The notes: generated by a model not told the origin, from the letters alone. Counted from the stretch's first letter, positions 16,470 through 29,011 are shown. The stretch is DNA of 51,056 nucleotides from Candidatus Eiseniibacteriota bacterium (GCA_005893225.1 VBOT01000136.1:1-51056), one strand, 5' to 3'. Made by a program: numbers and translations.

Positions 16470-17443
16470 TGCCGGGCTCGCTGGCGCAATGCCCCCTGCA
16501 CTTCGGCCGCGACGCGCAGCGCCTCGCGCCCCGCCGCGCCGGTCGCGGCGCCCCGCGGGGGAGCCGAGACGCCCCGGGCGATCGAGGCCAGGAAGGCGTC
16601 GAGCTCGAGCGTGAGCGGCTCGCCCCCCTCGACCGCCAGGGCCTGCTTCTGGATCGCCTCGAGCGGCCGGCCGCGGCGGCTCGCCGCCGCGAGCCCGGCC
16701 CTGTCCATACGCAGGAGCTCGCAGGTTCTCCCGAAAAGGTCCACCGACAGGTAGGCGTCGTCCTGGAAGAACCGGATCCGCCGCAGGCGATCCTGGGACA
16801 CCCGGCTGGCGGTGAGGTTGGCCACGCACCCGTCAGGGAACTCGAGCCGGGCGTTGGCGATGTCCTCGCTCCCGGAGAGGACCGCGACCCCGACCGCCGA
16901 GATCTTGACCGGCGGGCTCCCGACCAGATCCAGGACGATGTCGAGGTCGTGGACCATGAGGTCGAACACCACGTCGATGTCGAGCGAGCGAGGCTGGAAC
17001 AGGGCCAGGCGGTGCGCCTCGACGAACTTGGGGTTCTTCAGGTGCGGGCGCGCGGCGGTGAGCGCCGGGTTGAAGCGCTCCACATGTCCCACCTGGAGCA
17101 CGATCCCCGCGCCGGACGCGGCGGCCAGCATGGCGTCGGCGTCCTCGAGGGACGCCGCCATCGGCTTCTCGACCAGCGCGTGCCGGCCGGCCGAGGCGGC
17201 CCGCTCGAGGGCCGCGCGATGGCCGGCGGTGGGCACCGCGATGGACACCGCCTCGCAGGCGGCGAGCAGGGCCTCGGGAGTGGGGAACGCCGCGCACCCG
17301 TAGCGGTCCGCCACCTCGCGCGCCCGATCGGGAATCGCGTCATGGATCCCCACTAGGTCGGCTCGATCCAGCGCGTGGTAGACCCGCGCGTGCTTCTCTC
17401 CCCAGGCTCCCACTCCCCACACTCCGACGCGCACCGGCGGCAT
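16439..17443 (-). CDS. Gfo/Idh/MocA-family oxidoreductase in the lipid A cluster (GnnA-like candidate)
   Basis: NAD(P)-dependent dehydrogenase of about 334 residues. The Rossmann part begins RVGVWGVGAWGEKHARVYHAL, and the family's EKP motif is present (HALVEKPMAAS). The C-terminal part shows VGHVERFNPALTAARPHLK and FDLMVHDLDIVLDLVG with the usual HDxD-type residues. It sits exactly between lpxA and lpxB. GnnA of Acidithiobacillus and Leptospira belongs to the same superfamily; with the aminotransferase GnnB it makes UDP-GlcNAc3N for amide-linked lipid A. No GnnB-like gene is present in the window, so this role is a hypothesis from position. Start ATG 17443 has AGGAG seven bases upstream. Confidence 0.8.
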   Translation of the reverse strand: MPPVRVGVWGVGAWGEKHARVYHALDRADLVGIHDAIPDRAREVADRYGCAAFPTPEALLAACEAVSIAVPTAGHRAALERAASAGRHALVEKPMAASLEDADAMLAAASGAGIVLQVGHVERFNPALTAARPHLKNPKFVEAHRLALFQPRSLDIDVVFDLMVHDLDIVLDLVGSPPVKISAVGVAVLSGSEDIANARLEFPDGCVANLTASRVSQDRLRRIRFFQDDAYLSVDLFGRTCELLRMDRAGLAAASRRGRPLEAIQKQALAVEGGEPLTLELDAFLASIARGVSAPPRGAATGAAGREALRVAAEVQGALRQRARQWATRASTVS

Positions 17444-17463
17444 CCTCCAGCTCCTCGTGAATA

Positions 17464-18240
17464 CTACCGCGTGAGCCCGCGGACCGAGGTCTCGGCGAAG
17501 CGGGCGAGATATTCGACCTCGGGCACGTGCGCCAGCGTCGCGCGCATCCGGGCCACCGCCTCCGCCACCGTCAGGCTCTCGCGAAACAGGATCCGGTAGG
17601 CGTGCTCCAGGGCCTCCCGGGTCCCGGGTGCGAAGCCGCGCCGCTCGAGCCCGACGACGTTGATCCCGGCGAGTCGCGGAGGGCTGCCCGCGAGCTTGAC
17701 GAAGGGCGCCACGTCCTGCGGGATCCGCGAGCCGCCGCCGATCATCGAGTGGCGCCCGACCCGCACGAACTGGTGGATCACCGTTCCCCCTCCCACGATC
17801 GCCCAGTCCTCGAGCGTGACGTAGCCCGCCATCTGGACCGCGTTGGCGACGATCACGTGATCGCCGATCTGGCAGTTGTGGGCCACGTGCGAGTAGGCCA
17901 TGAGCATGCAGTGCCGGCCCACGCGCGTGCTCGCCCCGGGCTCGGTGGCGAGGTTGAGCGTCGCGTACTCGCGCACCACCGTGTGGTCTCCGACCTCCAG
18001 GTAGGAGGGCTCCCCGGCGTACTTGAGATCCTGGGGCGGGCTGCCGAGCACGGCGCCGTGATGGAGATCGCAGTCGCTCCCGATGCGGGTCCAGCCGGCC
18101 AGCAGGGTGTGGCTCCCGACCCGCGTGCGGTCGCCGATCCGAACGTTGGGCCCGATCACGGCGCCGGGTTCGATCTGCACGCCGACCCCGAGCTCGGCAC
18201 GTTCGTCCACGAACGCCGCCGGGTGAATCGAGGTGCTCAT
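17464..18240 (-). CDS. lpxA: Acyl-ACP--UDP-N-acetylglucosamine O-acyltransferase
   Basis: First enzyme of lipid A synthesis: transfers a hydroxyacyl chain from ACP to the 3-position of UDP-GlcNAc, or to the 3-amine if GlcNAc3N is the substrate. 258 residues of left-handed beta-helix hexapeptide repeats ([32 protein letters not shown]...). The active-site segment [28 protein letters not shown] carries the catalytic histidine. The helical C-terminal part contains [15 protein letters not shown]. Start ATG 18240 shares ATGA with the lpxC-fabZ stop, and the oxidoreductase follows 20 bases downstream. The track start at 18675 is read-through from fabZ. Confidence 0.93.
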   Translation of the reverse strand: MSTSIHPAAFVDERAELGVGVQIEPGAVIGPNVRIGDRTRVGSHTLLAGWTRIGSDCDLHHGAVLGSPPQDLKYAGEPSYLEVGDHTVVREYATLNLATEPGASTRVGRHCMLMAYSHVAHNCQIGDHVIVANAVQMAGYVTLEDWAIVGGGTVIHQFVRVGRHSMIGGGSRIPQDVAPFVKLAGSPPRLAGINVVGLERRGFAPGTREALEHAYRILFRESLTVAEAVARMRATLAHVPEVEYLARFAETSVRGLTR

Positions 18241-19547
18241 GAAGGCCGCTTGTCCACCACCGTCGCCAGCAGCTCGGCCTCGGCCACCAGCTGATCGTCG
18301 ACGAAGGCTTCGCCACGCATCTTCGAGGTCCCCCCCTTGAGCTTGAGCAGGGTGAGCTTGAAGCGCACCTGGTCGCCCGGCGTCACCGGGCGGCGGAATC
18401 GCGCCCCGTCGATGCCCATGAAGTACATGAGCTTGTGGTTCGGATCGTCCACCGAGTTGAGCAGCAGGAAGCCCCCCACCTGGGCCATGGCCTCGAGGAT
18501 CAGCACCGCGGGCATGATCGGATGCCCCGGGAAGTGCCCCTGGAAGAAGGGCTCGTTGATGGTGACGTTCTTGATGCCCTCGATGCTGTGGCCCTCCTCG
18601 ATGCGGGTGATCCGGTCCACCAGCAGGAACGGGTAGCGGTGGGGGATGATGTCCATGATGGCGGTGATGTCCCACTCCTCGGGCGTTCCGCCCGGGCGCC
18701 GCCCCGGCAGCGGCAGGGTGTTCTTCAGGTGCCGGACGAAGGCCACGTGCCCCTGGTGGCCCGAGCGGTAGGCGCTCACATGCCCCAGCAGCGGCCCGCC
18801 GAGCAGGAACAGGTCCCCGAGCAGGTCCAGGATCTTGTGGCGCACGAACTCGTCAGGGTATCGCAGGGGTTCCTGGTTCAGGATCCCCTTCTCGCCGATC
18901 ACCACCGCGTTCTCGAGGCAGCCGCCCTTGATCCAGCCGGCCTGCCGCAGGGACTCGAGGTCGCGCTCCAGCACGAAGGTCCGCGCCGGGGCGACCTCGT
19001 TCAGGAACGTGTGGTCGTCGATGTCGAGGGACAGGGTCTGACGCCCCACCAGCGGGTGGTCGTAGTCGATCGTGAAGGTGATCTTGAGACCGTCGTAAGG
19101 CACGGCGGAGAGGTGGGCGCCGTTCTCCTCCCAGTGCACCGGCTTGGTCACCTTGATGTGTCGCCTGGGGAGGTCCTGCTTCTCGAAGCCGGCCTCCACC
19201 AGCATGCGCGCTATCGGCGCGGCGCTCCCGTCGGCGGGCTCGGGGATCTCCATGGTGCTGGTCTCGATGACCAGGTTGTCGATCGAGAGCCCGGCCACGG
19301 CGGCCAGCAGATGCTCCATGGTGTGGACCTGCACGCCGTTCTGCTCGAGGATGGTGCGGCGGGCCGCCTTGGGGTCGAAGACCGCGTTCTCGGGCCGCAC
19401 CTGCACCACCGGCCGGCCCGGCAGGTCGAGCCGCACGAAGTGCACGCCGCTGCCGGCCGGGGCGGGCCGGAAGGTGACGGCGCCGCGCACGCCGGTGTGC
19501 AGGCCCACGCCCTCGAACGAGACTGGCCGGGCCAGGGTGCGCTGCAT
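18237..19547 (-). CDS. lpxC-fabZ: Fused UDP-3-O-acyl-N-acetylglucosamine deacetylase / 3-hydroxyacyl-ACP dehydratase
   Basis: Bifunctional protein of 436 residues. Residues 1 to about 275 are LpxC, the zinc amidase of the committed lipid A step: [17 protein letters not shown] (E78 and H79 match E. coli numbering), [17 protein letters not shown] and [13 protein letters not shown] supply the metal and catalytic residues. Residues from about 290 are FabZ, with [17 protein letters not shown] and [26 protein letters not shown]. The fusion joins lipid A acyl-chain supply with its use; such fusions are known in Bacteroidetes, Chlorobi and relatives. Start is ATG 19547 with AAAGG upstream. A TTG at 19559 would give a TTGA overlap with lpxD. 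Confidence 0.93.
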   Translation of the reverse strand: MQRTLARPVSFEGVGLHTGVRGAVTFRPAPAGSGVHFVRLDLPGRPVVQVRPENAVFDPKAARRTILEQNGVQVHTMEHLLAAVAGLSIDNLVIETSTMEIPEPADGSAAPIARMLVEAGFEKQDLPRRHIKVTKPVHWEENGAHLSAVPYDGLKITFTIDYDHPLVGRQTLSLDIDDHTFLNEVAPARTFVLERDLESLRQAGWIKGGCLENAVVIGEKGILNQEPLRYPDEFVRHKILDLLGDLFLLGGPLLGHVSAYRSGHQGHVAFVRHLKNTLPLPGRRPGGTPEEWDITAIMDIIPHRYPFLLVDRITRIEEGHSIEGIKNVTINEPFFQGHFPGHPIMPAVLILEAMAQVGGFLLLNSVDDPNHKLMYFMGIDGARFRRPVTPGDQVRFKLTLLKLKGGTSKMRGEAFVDDQLVAEAELLATVVDKRPS

Positions 19548-19555
19548 CTTGCCTT

Positions 19556-20629
19556 TCAAGGCACCTCTTCGCGAACCGGGTACTCGCGCGAAGCCGGGGT
19601 CGAGCGCTCGAGCGCGCCGATCCGTTGCTCCAGGTCCTTGGTGCGCTGGAACAACTGGGGGAGCCTCTGGATGAAGGCATTGAGGCGCTTGAACACCGCC
19701 TGGGGGAGCGCCGGGTAGCCGATCACGACCCCGTCGGGCGGCACCGACTTGGTGACGCCGCTCTTGCCTCCCACAATCGCGCGAGTGCCGATCCGGATGT
19801 GGCCGATCAGCCCCGCCTGCCCGCCGAGCGTGACGTAGTCCTCGAGCTCCGTGCTGCCCGAGATCCCCACCTGGGCGACGATGATGGAATGGCTGCCCAC
19901 CACCACGTTGTGTCCGATCTGCACCAGGTTGTCGATCTTGGTGCCGTCCCCGATGCGCGTGCTGTCGGTGGTGGCGCGGTCGATGGTGGTGTTGGCGCCG
20001 ACCTCGACGTCGTCGCCGATCACCACGTTGCCCACCTGCGGCACCTTGTGATAGCGGCCGCTGTCGAACGCGAAGCCGAAGCCGTCGCTGCCGATCACCA
20101 CCCCCGGATGCATGATGCAGCGCTTGCCGACCTGGCACTCGTCGCGCAGGATCACATGCGGGAAGAAGAAGGTGTCGTCGCCCACCGAGGCGCGCTCGCC
20201 CACGTAGCACCCCGGCATCAGCACCACGCGGGCTCCGATCTTCGCCCCGCGCTCGATCACGCATTGGGCGCCGATCGACACCTCCGCGCCGACCTCCGCC
20301 TCTGGCGAGACCACCGCGCTCGGGTGCACGCCGGTCTCGGGCCGGTAGGGATCGGGCCGAAACACGCGCACCACGCGCTGAAACGCCAGGTAGGGGTTGT
20401 CGACCTGCAGCAGCGGAACCATCGTGGCGCGGCGCGGCTCGCGCGAGCAGATCACCGCCGAGGCGCTGGTCTCGAGCAGGTAGGGCTCGTAGCGCGAGTT
20501 GGCGAGGAAGGTGATGTCGCCGGGAAGCGCCTCGCGGATTCCCGCCACCCCGCGGATCGACACCGACCCATCCCCCACCACCTCGCCGCCGAGGATGGCG
20601 GCCAGCTCGGCCAGAGTCTTCGTGATCAT
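19556..20629 (-). CDS. lpxD: UDP-3-O-acylglucosamine N-acyltransferase
   Basis: Adds the second hydroxyacyl chain, to the 2-amine of UDP-3-O-acyl-GlcN, in the third lipid A step. 357 residues. The uridine-binding N-terminal domain ([47 protein letters not shown]) is followed by hexapeptide repeats. These contain the family signature [40 protein letters not shown] and the catalytic-region histidine in [14 protein letters not shown]. The C-terminal helix ([19 protein letters not shown]) would form the trimer coil. Start ATG 20629 with GAAGG seven bases upstream, 11 bases after skp. Confidence 0.94.
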   Translation of the reverse strand: MITKTLAELAAILGGEVVGDGSVSIRGVAGIREALPGDITFLANSRYEPYLLETSASAVICSREPRRATMVPLLQVDNPYLAFQRVVRVFRPDPYRPETGVHPSAVVSPEAEVGAEVSIGAQCVIERGAKIGARVVLMPGCYVGERASVGDDTFFFPHVILRDECQVGKRCIMHPGVVIGSDGFGFAFDSGRYHKVPQVGNVVIGDDVEVGANTTIDRATTDSTRIGDGTKIDNLVQIGHNVVVGSHSIIVAQVGISGSTELEDYVTLGGQAGLIGHIRIGTRAIVGGKSGVTKSVPPDGVVIGYPALPQAVFKRLNAFIQRLPQLFQRTKDLEQRIGALERSTPASREYPVREEVP

Positions 20630-20640
20630 GAAAGGCCTTC

Positions 20641-21204
20641 CTATCGGGCTCCGCCCGTTGTGGAACGCGTTCTGAGCTCTTCCAGGACCAGGGCCGTCAT
20701 GTCCAGGGATTTGTCGGCGTAGATGATGAACCCCCCGGCCGAATCCAGGACCAGGTTGAGATCCTTGTCGTTCGCCACCTTCTCCACCGCGCTGCGGATC
20801 TGGGCCACCACCTCGCCGGTGGCGCGCTCGTTCTCGGTCGCGGCCCGGCCCTGGGGACCCCAGACCTCCTGGACGAAGCGCTCGTACTCGGCGGTCGCCC
20901 GCTGCAGCGCCTCCTCCTTCTCCTGGCGCTTGAGCGCCGAGAGGATCGGTCCCTGGTCGCGCACCTCGGCCCGCAGCTGGTTGGCGACCTTCTCCTTCTC
21001 CGCTGCCTCGTCCCGCCAGCCCTGGACCTGGCGGTCGAAGCGCTGCTGCGCCTCCTGGGCGTCCTTGTACTCCTGGAAGATGCGCGCCGAGTCGATGTAG
21101 CCGACGCGGAGGTCGGCCCGGGCCGGCGCGGCGAGCACGAGCCACGCTCCCGCCAGGCACGCTGCGCCGGCCAGGAATCCCATTCGCCACCGGATCAGGG
21201 ACAT
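20641..21204 (-). CDS. skp: OmpH/Skp-family periplasmic chaperone
   Basis: 187-residue exported protein. The signal peptide ([30 protein letters not shown]) is followed by [32 protein letters not shown] and a long charged coiled coil (about residues 50-130). It ends in the small beta domain ([31 protein letters not shown]), the standard OmpH layout. Skp trimers hold unfolded outer-membrane proteins in the periplasm for the Bam complex. The order bamA-skp-lpxD is conserved widely in diderms. The start lies 2 bases after the bamA stop. Confidence 0.9.
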   Translation of the reverse strand: MSLIRWRMGFLAGAACLAGAWLVLAAPARADLRVGYIDSARIFQEYKDAQEAQQRFDRQVQGWRDEAAEKEKVANQLRAEVRDQGPILSALKRQEKEEALQRATAEYERFVQEVWGPQGRAATENERATGEVVAQIRSAVEKVANDKDLNLVLDSAGGFIIYADKSLDMTALVLEELRTRSTTGGAR

Positions 21205-23703
21205 GGTCAGAAGTTGAGGTTGCCGATCAGGAAATGCGCCTTGGCGTGCGGGCCGTCGTCGCGGTTGAACCCGTATCCATAATCGAGGCCGACGTTGCCG
21301 AGCAACGGGATCTCGAGCCGGAATCCGATTCCCGCTCCGAGCTTGAGGTCGAAGGGCCTGATCTCGCTCCACAGGTCCCAGACGTTGCCAGCGTCGAAGA
21401 AGACCACACCGTGGAGGGGATGAACAATGGGAAACTGCTGCTCCACGGTGTAGAGGGTCATGAAGTGGCCGCCCGGGTAACGCACGCGGGTGTAGGTGGT
21501 GGTGTCCCGGAACACGGTGTCACGCATCCCCGGAACCGTCGTCGAGTCGATGCTGGCGATGAACTTGTGGACCGTGCCGATCAGGCGGTCGAACTTCTCC
21601 GGCACCACCTGGTAATCGTCGTAGCCGCGCAGCGGATCGGGGGTCGTTCCTCCGCCGAGCCGGAAAGTCTCGTAGAGGGGAGCGCCGCTCTTCTGGTCGG
21701 CGTACGCGCCGAGCAGCCCCACCCGGGCCCGCAGCATGGTCGTGATCCCCTTCAGGAACGAAGGCAGGTACACGCGGCCCTCGATCCGGTGCTTGTGGAA
21801 GTTGATCTCGCCGCCGAAGGGTCCGCCCGCGAACTCGTCCTCCGACGACAGGCGCGTGCCCTTGGTGGGATAGAAGGGGTTGTCCGCGCTGTTGCGAAGG
21901 AAACTGGTCTGCAGGCTGTTCGTGAGCACGGTCCTGCCGAAGCGGAGGCCCGAGAGGGCGATGCGGTCGGCGTCCGAAAGCGTGCCGAGCGAGTCCACGG
22001 TCACCGCCTCGATGCTGAACGACAGCGAGCCGCGCGAGTAGTCCGGCCAGGGCAGCGGACGGCCGATGCGTCCCGAGCCGCCCACGCGCTTCTCCTGGTA
22101 GAAGTCGAGCTCGCGCCGGGTGTCGAACAGCGAGAAGCCGAGCAGGGTCGGGGTGTCGTGGAACCAGGGCTCGGTGAAGCTCAGGTAGTAGTCGCTGCGC
22201 TTGCCGCCACGCTCGAGGTGGAGCGACAAGCTCTGACCGTTCCCGAGCACGTTGTTGTGTCCCAGCTCGAGGAAGCCCGTGACGCCGCTCTGGCTGGTGT
22301 AGCCGGCGCCCGCCGAGGCGGTGCCGACCTGCTTCTCCTTGACCTTGAGGTTGATGTCGACGTCGGTGCTGTCGGCCGGGGTGAAGTCGACCTGCACGTC
22401 CTCGAACAGCCCGAGGCGGGAGATGTCCCCCTGGGTGCGCACCAGCGCCGAGCGCTTGAAGCGGTCGCCCTCGTGGATCGCCATCTCGCGCCGGATCACC
22501 TTCTCGCGGGTGTTCCGGTTGCCGAGGATGTTCACCATGCGGATCGTCGAGGGCCGCCCCTCGGTGATGCCGAACGTCACGTCCACCACCGAGTCCCGCA
22601 CCGTCTCGCGCGGCTCGATGCCGAGGTAGAGGTAGCCCCGCTCGGCGTACTCCGCGTAGGCCTGCCCCTGGACCTTCTCGACCCGGGAAGCGTCGTACTT
22701 CTCCCCAGGCCGGGGCTGCCACAGCTTCTGGAGGGGGGCGGCGTCCAGCACCTGGTTGCCGCTCCAGGCAACCTGGCCGATGCGGTAGAGGCGGCCCTCC
22801 TCGACGGTCGCCTTCAGGGTCAGGTGCCGCGGCTCGTCGCCGGGCTCGAGGTCCTGGCTCAGGACCCTCATGTCCCGGTAGCCGTGGCTGTGGTAGTAGG
22901 CCTCCAGCCGTTCCTTGTCCTCGGTGAAGTTCTCCTCCTTGACCTCGCCCCCGCCGAAGAAGCCCTTGGTCTTGGTCTTCATGCGCTTGCGCAGCTTGTG
23001 CTCCGGAAACGCCGTCACGCCCGCGAACACGATGCGCGTGATCTTGACGCGCTCGCCCTCGCGCACCACGAAGCGCAGCGTCAGATGGTTCGCTCCCGCG
23101 CTGGTGTCCGGCACCGCCTCGACCGAGGCCTGGGCGAAGCCTTCCTGGTGGTAGTACCGCAGCAGCGAGTCGACCTGGGAGCGGGTGGTGGTCGGCGAGT
23201 AGACCTCGCCGGAATGGAGGAACAGCTTCTTCTCGAGCTCGGAGGTCGCGCGCTTCTGGTTGCCGCTGAACTCGACCTTCGCGATGCGCGGCCGCTCGCG
23301 GACATGGATCACCACGTCCACCTGGTCGCCGTGCGGGAGCGTCTCCACCCACACGTCGTCGAACAGCCCGAGCGCGAACAGCTTGCGGATCCCGCGCCGC
23401 ACCTCCTCGTCGGAGTAGCGGCGGCCGCGCGGCACCTCGAACGAGCGCAGGATGCGCGTGCTGTCGGTGAGGGTGTTGCCGGCCACCGAGACGCGCCCGA
23501 TCTGGAGCGCTGCCTCGGCTTCCTCGGAGAGCGAGTCGCCGGCGGTCGAATCGGGGGCAGAAGCGGCCGTGTCGGCGGCCGCCTGCTGGCCCGCCGGGGG
23601 GAGCAACGCCTCCCCTGCGGCCTGGCGCCCAGCGGGTCCGGCACCCCCCGCCCCGGCGATCGCCCCGGCCGACGCCGGCCAGGCCACCAGGAGGGCGAGC
23701 GCG

Positions 23704-26172
<2,469 letters not shown>

Positions 26173-26275
26173 GGCCTTGGTTCGGGTGCCGATGGGCGCG
26201 TCGCAGTCGTGATTCCGGACCGCCGCGCGGAGGCGCGGGGACGCCGCCCTCTGGCAGCCGTGGATTCTCCTCTGG

Positions 26276-27376
26276 TTAAGCCTCCGTCTCGCGCTCGGCG
26301 GATGCAAGCCGCTCGCGCACGATCTGGGCGCGGTAGACGTTGCGCTCCCCCGGGGAAAGGTCACCCCCGAAGAGGCGCTGCAGGTGCGCCGGCTGGGTCA
26401 GCACCAGGAGCTCGTTGATCACCCGCAGGTGGCAAAGGCCGGGCATGCTCAGCGCCACGCCCAGCCGGACCGCCGAACACAGGTTGATGACCTCCCGCGA
26501 GTGAATCGAGCGACAATACCGCAGCGTGCCATAGGCGCGCCACACCTTGTCCTCGATCTGGACGCGGGCGTCCCGCATCATGCGCTCGCGGGCGCGCTCC
26601 TCGGTCTCGATGATCTCGCGCGTCACCCGCTCGAGCCGCTCGATCGATTCGCGCTCGCTGCGCCCGAGCGTGGTCTGGTTCGAGATCTGGAACAGATTGC
26701 CCATCACCTCGCTGTGCTCGCCGTAGAGGCCGCGCACGTTGAGGCCGACTTCCATGATGCTCTTGAGCACCTTCTGGATCTCCTCCACCAGCACCAGCGC
26801 CGGCAGGTGGATGAGCACCGAGGCCCTGAGCCCGGTGCCGGCATTGGTCGGGCACGACGTGAGGTAGCCGATCTCCTCGGAGAAGGCGAAGTCGAGCGAC
26901 TGGTCGAGCTCGTCGTCCGCGGCGTCGGCCCGCGACCACGCCTCGGCGAGCTGGAAGCCGGGCGTCATGGCCTGGAGCCGCAGGTGGTCCTCCTCGTTGA
27001 TCATCAGGGACAGCGACTCGTCGGCGGCGATCATGATGCCGCGCGGCTTGACTCCGTCCCCGAGCTCGTGGCTGACGAGATGGCGCTCGACCAGGATCTG
27101 CCGCTCGATCGGGCTCATCTCGGTCATGCGCAGGAGCAGGCCGTTCTCGAACGCGCGGGAGCGCTGCGCCGCCCCCGCCACGCTCAGCAGCACTCCCTGG
27201 AGCTGCTCGTCGCGGGCGCGGTGGGTGAACGGGACGCTGTGGAGATTGCGGGCCAGGCGGATGCGGGTCGAGAGCACCAGGTCGGCGTGCGGACCCTGGC
27301 CCGAGAGCCACGGGCTGGGACGCGCGATCAGGGCGTCGAACGAGGCGGGCGGAGAGGCGCCGTTGGAAGGGTTCAT
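26276..27376 (-). CDS. mcsB: Protein arginine kinase McsB
   Basis: 366-residue phosphagen-kinase-fold enzyme that phosphorylates arginine side chains, marking proteins for ClpC. Visible are LVLSTRIRLARNLHSVPF, ERHLVSHEL, GIMIAADESLSLMINEEDHLRLQAM, EIGYLTSCPTNAGTGLRASVLIHLPAL with the conserved cysteine, and GNLFQISNQTTLGRSE, together covering the nucleotide and substrate sites of McsB. Near the end the allosteric RDxxRA motif reads RNVYRA, so its aspartate is replaced by asparagine (codon AAC). Start ATG 27376 shares ATGA with the mcsA stop. clpC follows after 103 bases. The kinase looks complete; the changed motif may affect phospho-arginine sensing. Confidence 0.92.
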   Translation of the reverse strand: MNPSNGASPPASFDALIARPSPWLSGQGPHADLVLSTRIRLARNLHSVPFTHRARDEQLQGVLLSVAGAAQRSRAFENGLLLRMTEMSPIERQILVERHLVSHELGDGVKPRGIMIAADESLSLMINEEDHLRLQAMTPGFQLAEAWSRADAADDELDQSLDFAFSEEIGYLTSCPTNAGTGLRASVLIHLPALVLVEEIQKVLKSIMEVGLNVRGLYGEHSEVMGNLFQISNQTTLGRSERESIERLERVTREIIETEERARERMMRDARVQIEDKVWRAYGTLRYCRSIHSREVINLCSAVRLGVALSMPGLCHLRVINELLVLTQPAHLQRLFGGDLSPGERNVYRAQIVRERLASAERETEA

Positions 27377-27906
27377 TGTGGCTTCTCCCCGGCCGGCGGG
27401 GCGGACGGCGTTCCGGACTCGAGGCGCTTGATCTCGTCGCGGATGCCGGCCGCATGCTCGAACTCCTCGCGCTCGACCGCGCGCTGCAGCTCGTCGTGAA
27501 GGCGGTGGATCTGGCGCGAGCGGGTCACTCCCTCGCCGTCCCGGGTCGGCACCTTGCCGCGGTGGCGGGTGTCGCCGTGGATGCGCCGGAGCAGCGGCCG
27601 GAGCTGGAACTGGAACGCCGTGTAGCACTCGGCGCAGCCCAGCCGGCCGGTCTCCTTGAAGCCCGAGTACACCATCCCGCAGCGCGGGCACTGCACGTGG
27701 CCGACCCGCTCCTCGTCGGTAGTGGTCATGCCGTCCACCATGTTGGCGAGCAGATCCGCGATGTCGAACTTGTGCTTCTTGGAGGCCGCGTGCAGCCCCT
27801 TCTCCTCGGCGCAGCGCTCGCACACGTGGATCTCCGACATCTTGTTGTCGTGGATCTCGGTGAAGTGCACCGTCGCTGGATTCTTTCCACACACCTGGCA
27901 GACCAT
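27373..27906 (-). CDS. mcsA: McsA, zinc-binding activator of McsB
   Basis: 177 residues. Two zinc-finger blocks (MVCQVCGKNPATVHFTEI...HVCERCAEEKG and CPRCGMVYSGFKETGRLGCAECYTAF) are followed by a C-terminal UVR/UvrB-UvrC motif (LHDELQRAVEREEFEHAAGIRDEIKRLE). This is the standard McsA architecture; McsA stimulates McsB and is linked to ClpC control. The ATG at 27906 gives the family-typical N-terminus and has AAAGG seven bases upstream. The track start (GTG 27921) would make a GTGA overlap with lolD. It is translationally coupled to mcsB. Confidence 0.92.
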   Translation of the reverse strand: MVCQVCGKNPATVHFTEIHDNKMSEIHVCERCAEEKGLHAASKKHKFDIADLLANMVDGMTTTDEERVGHVQCPRCGMVYSGFKETGRLGCAECYTAFQFQLRPLLRRIHGDTRHRGKVPTRDGEGVTRSRQIHRLHDELQRAVEREEFEHAAGIRDEIKRLESGTPSAPPAGEKPQ

Positions 27907-27917
27907 CGCAGGACCTT

Positions 27918-28652
27918 TCACGCCTCGCCGAGCCGGCCGTCCTCGAGGATCATCACGCGGTCCGCTACGGCCGCAAGCCTATCATTATGCGTGACGACCA
28001 CAAATGTCTGATGCCGCTCTCGGGCCAGTGTTGCGATGAGTTCATGAAGCGACGCGGCGGCGCGACGATCGAGGTTTCCCGACGGCTCGTCGGCGAGCAC
28101 CAGCTCCGGTTCGCCGACCAGCGCGCGAGCCACCGCGACGCGTTGCGCCTCGCCGCCCGAGAGCTCCATCGGCCGATGCTCCCAGCGTTCCGGCATCCCG
28201 GCCGCGGCGAGGGTGCTCTGCGCTCGCGACCGGGCGGCGCCCCACTCGACCCCGGCAATGAGCAGCGGCATCATGACGTTCTCCTCCGCGCTGAACTCCG
28301 GCAACAGATGATGAAACTGGAAGATGAAGCCCAGGTGGCAGGCCCGGAACTCGGCCAGCTCGGCCTCGCCGAATCGATCCGTGCGCCGGCCGTCGACGGT
28401 CAGCGTGCCGCGGTCGGGCCGGTCCAATGTCCCGAGGATGTTCAACAGCGTGCTCTTCCCCGCCCCTGAAGCGCCAAGGATTGCCAAAATCGTGCCACGC
28501 CTGACCGTGAGATCCACGCCTTTCAGCACCTCGAGCCTCCTCCAAGGGCCATCGTAAGCCTTGCAGATGCCGCGCGCCGCCAGGACCTCGTCGACTCGAA
28601 TAATTGGCTGTCCGGCAGCCAGTTGTCCGGATTCCTTGAGATTTCGGCTCAT
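27918..28652 (-). CDS. lolD: Lipoprotein-releasing ABC transporter ATP-binding subunit LolD
   Basis: Cytoplasmic ATPase of the LolCDE complex, which extracts lipoproteins from the inner membrane for transfer to LolA. 244 residues. Motifs in order are GASGAGKSTLLNILGTLDRPDRG (Walker A), FIFQFHHLLPEFSAEENVMMPLLIAG with the Q-loop typical of LolD/MacB, LSGGEAQRVAVARALV, LVLADEPSGNLD and VVVTHNDRLA. Start ATG 28652 overlaps the permease stop as ATGA, and it precedes mcsA. The MacB/LolD family has many close members; neighbouring FtsX-type permease parts and envelope genes favour LolD. Confidence 0.9.
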   Translation of the reverse strand: MSRNLKESGQLAAGQPIIRVDEVLAARGICKAYDGPWRRLEVLKGVDLTVRRGTILAILGASGAGKSTLLNILGTLDRPDRGTLTVDGRRTDRFGEAELAEFRACHLGFIFQFHHLLPEFSAEENVMMPLLIAGVEWGAARSRAQSTLAAAGMPERWEHRPMELSGGEAQRVAVARALVGEPELVLADEPSGNLDRRAAASLHELIATLARERHQTFVVVTHNDRLAAVADRVMILEDGRLGEA

Positions 28653-29011
28653 GCCTGGCGCCGGATCGCGTCCACCGGGTCCAGCCGCGAAGCCCTCCAG
28701 GCCGGATAGAGGGCGGCGGTCAAACAAAGCGTCAGGGCGGCCAGAATGACGGCGATGAAATCGCCACCCTCCGGCCGCACCGGGAGGCGCTCGATGAAGT
28801 ACACGTCGCCCGGCAGCCGCACGAACGGGTAGCGCTGGAGGATCCCGATCAGCAGCATGCCCAACCCGGCGCCGAGCGCGGTGCCCAGCCCTCCGATCAG
28901 CAGCCCCTCGCACAGGAACACCTGGAGCACCACGCGCGAGCGGGCGCCCAGGGACTTCAGCACCCCGATGTCGCGGCGCTTCTCGAGCACCACCATGAAC
29001 AGCGTGCTCAC
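28649..29011 (-). CDS. lolC: LolC/E permease, C-terminal fragment (downstream of frameshift)
   Basis: 120-residue C-terminal part of a LolC/LolE-type FtsX permease (MacB-like). [53 protein letters not shown] is the typical conserved cytoplasmic coupling segment and membrane helix, and the end is FIAVILAALTLCLTAALYPAWRASRLDPVDAIR. It continues the protein whose N-terminal part ends at 29008. The break is caused by a 17-bp tandem duplication; reading with one copy restores [16 protein letters not shown]. As the sequence stands, the fragment could start at GTG 29011, which overlaps the upstream stop as GTGA, so coupled production of a split permease cannot be excluded. Confidence 0.85.
   Translation of the reverse strand: MSTLFMVVLEKRRDIGVLKSLGARSRVVLQVFLCEGLLIGGLGTALGAGLGMLLIGILQRYPFVRLPGDVYFIERLPVRPEGGDFIAVILAALTLCLTAALYPAWRASRLDPVDAIRRQA

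Noticed and set aside
16439-17443. LpxI or another UDP-diacylglucosamine hydrolase between lpxA and lpxB
   Set aside because: The protein has a Rossmann start and EKP motif of Gfo/Idh enzymes and no LpxI or metallophosphoesterase motif.
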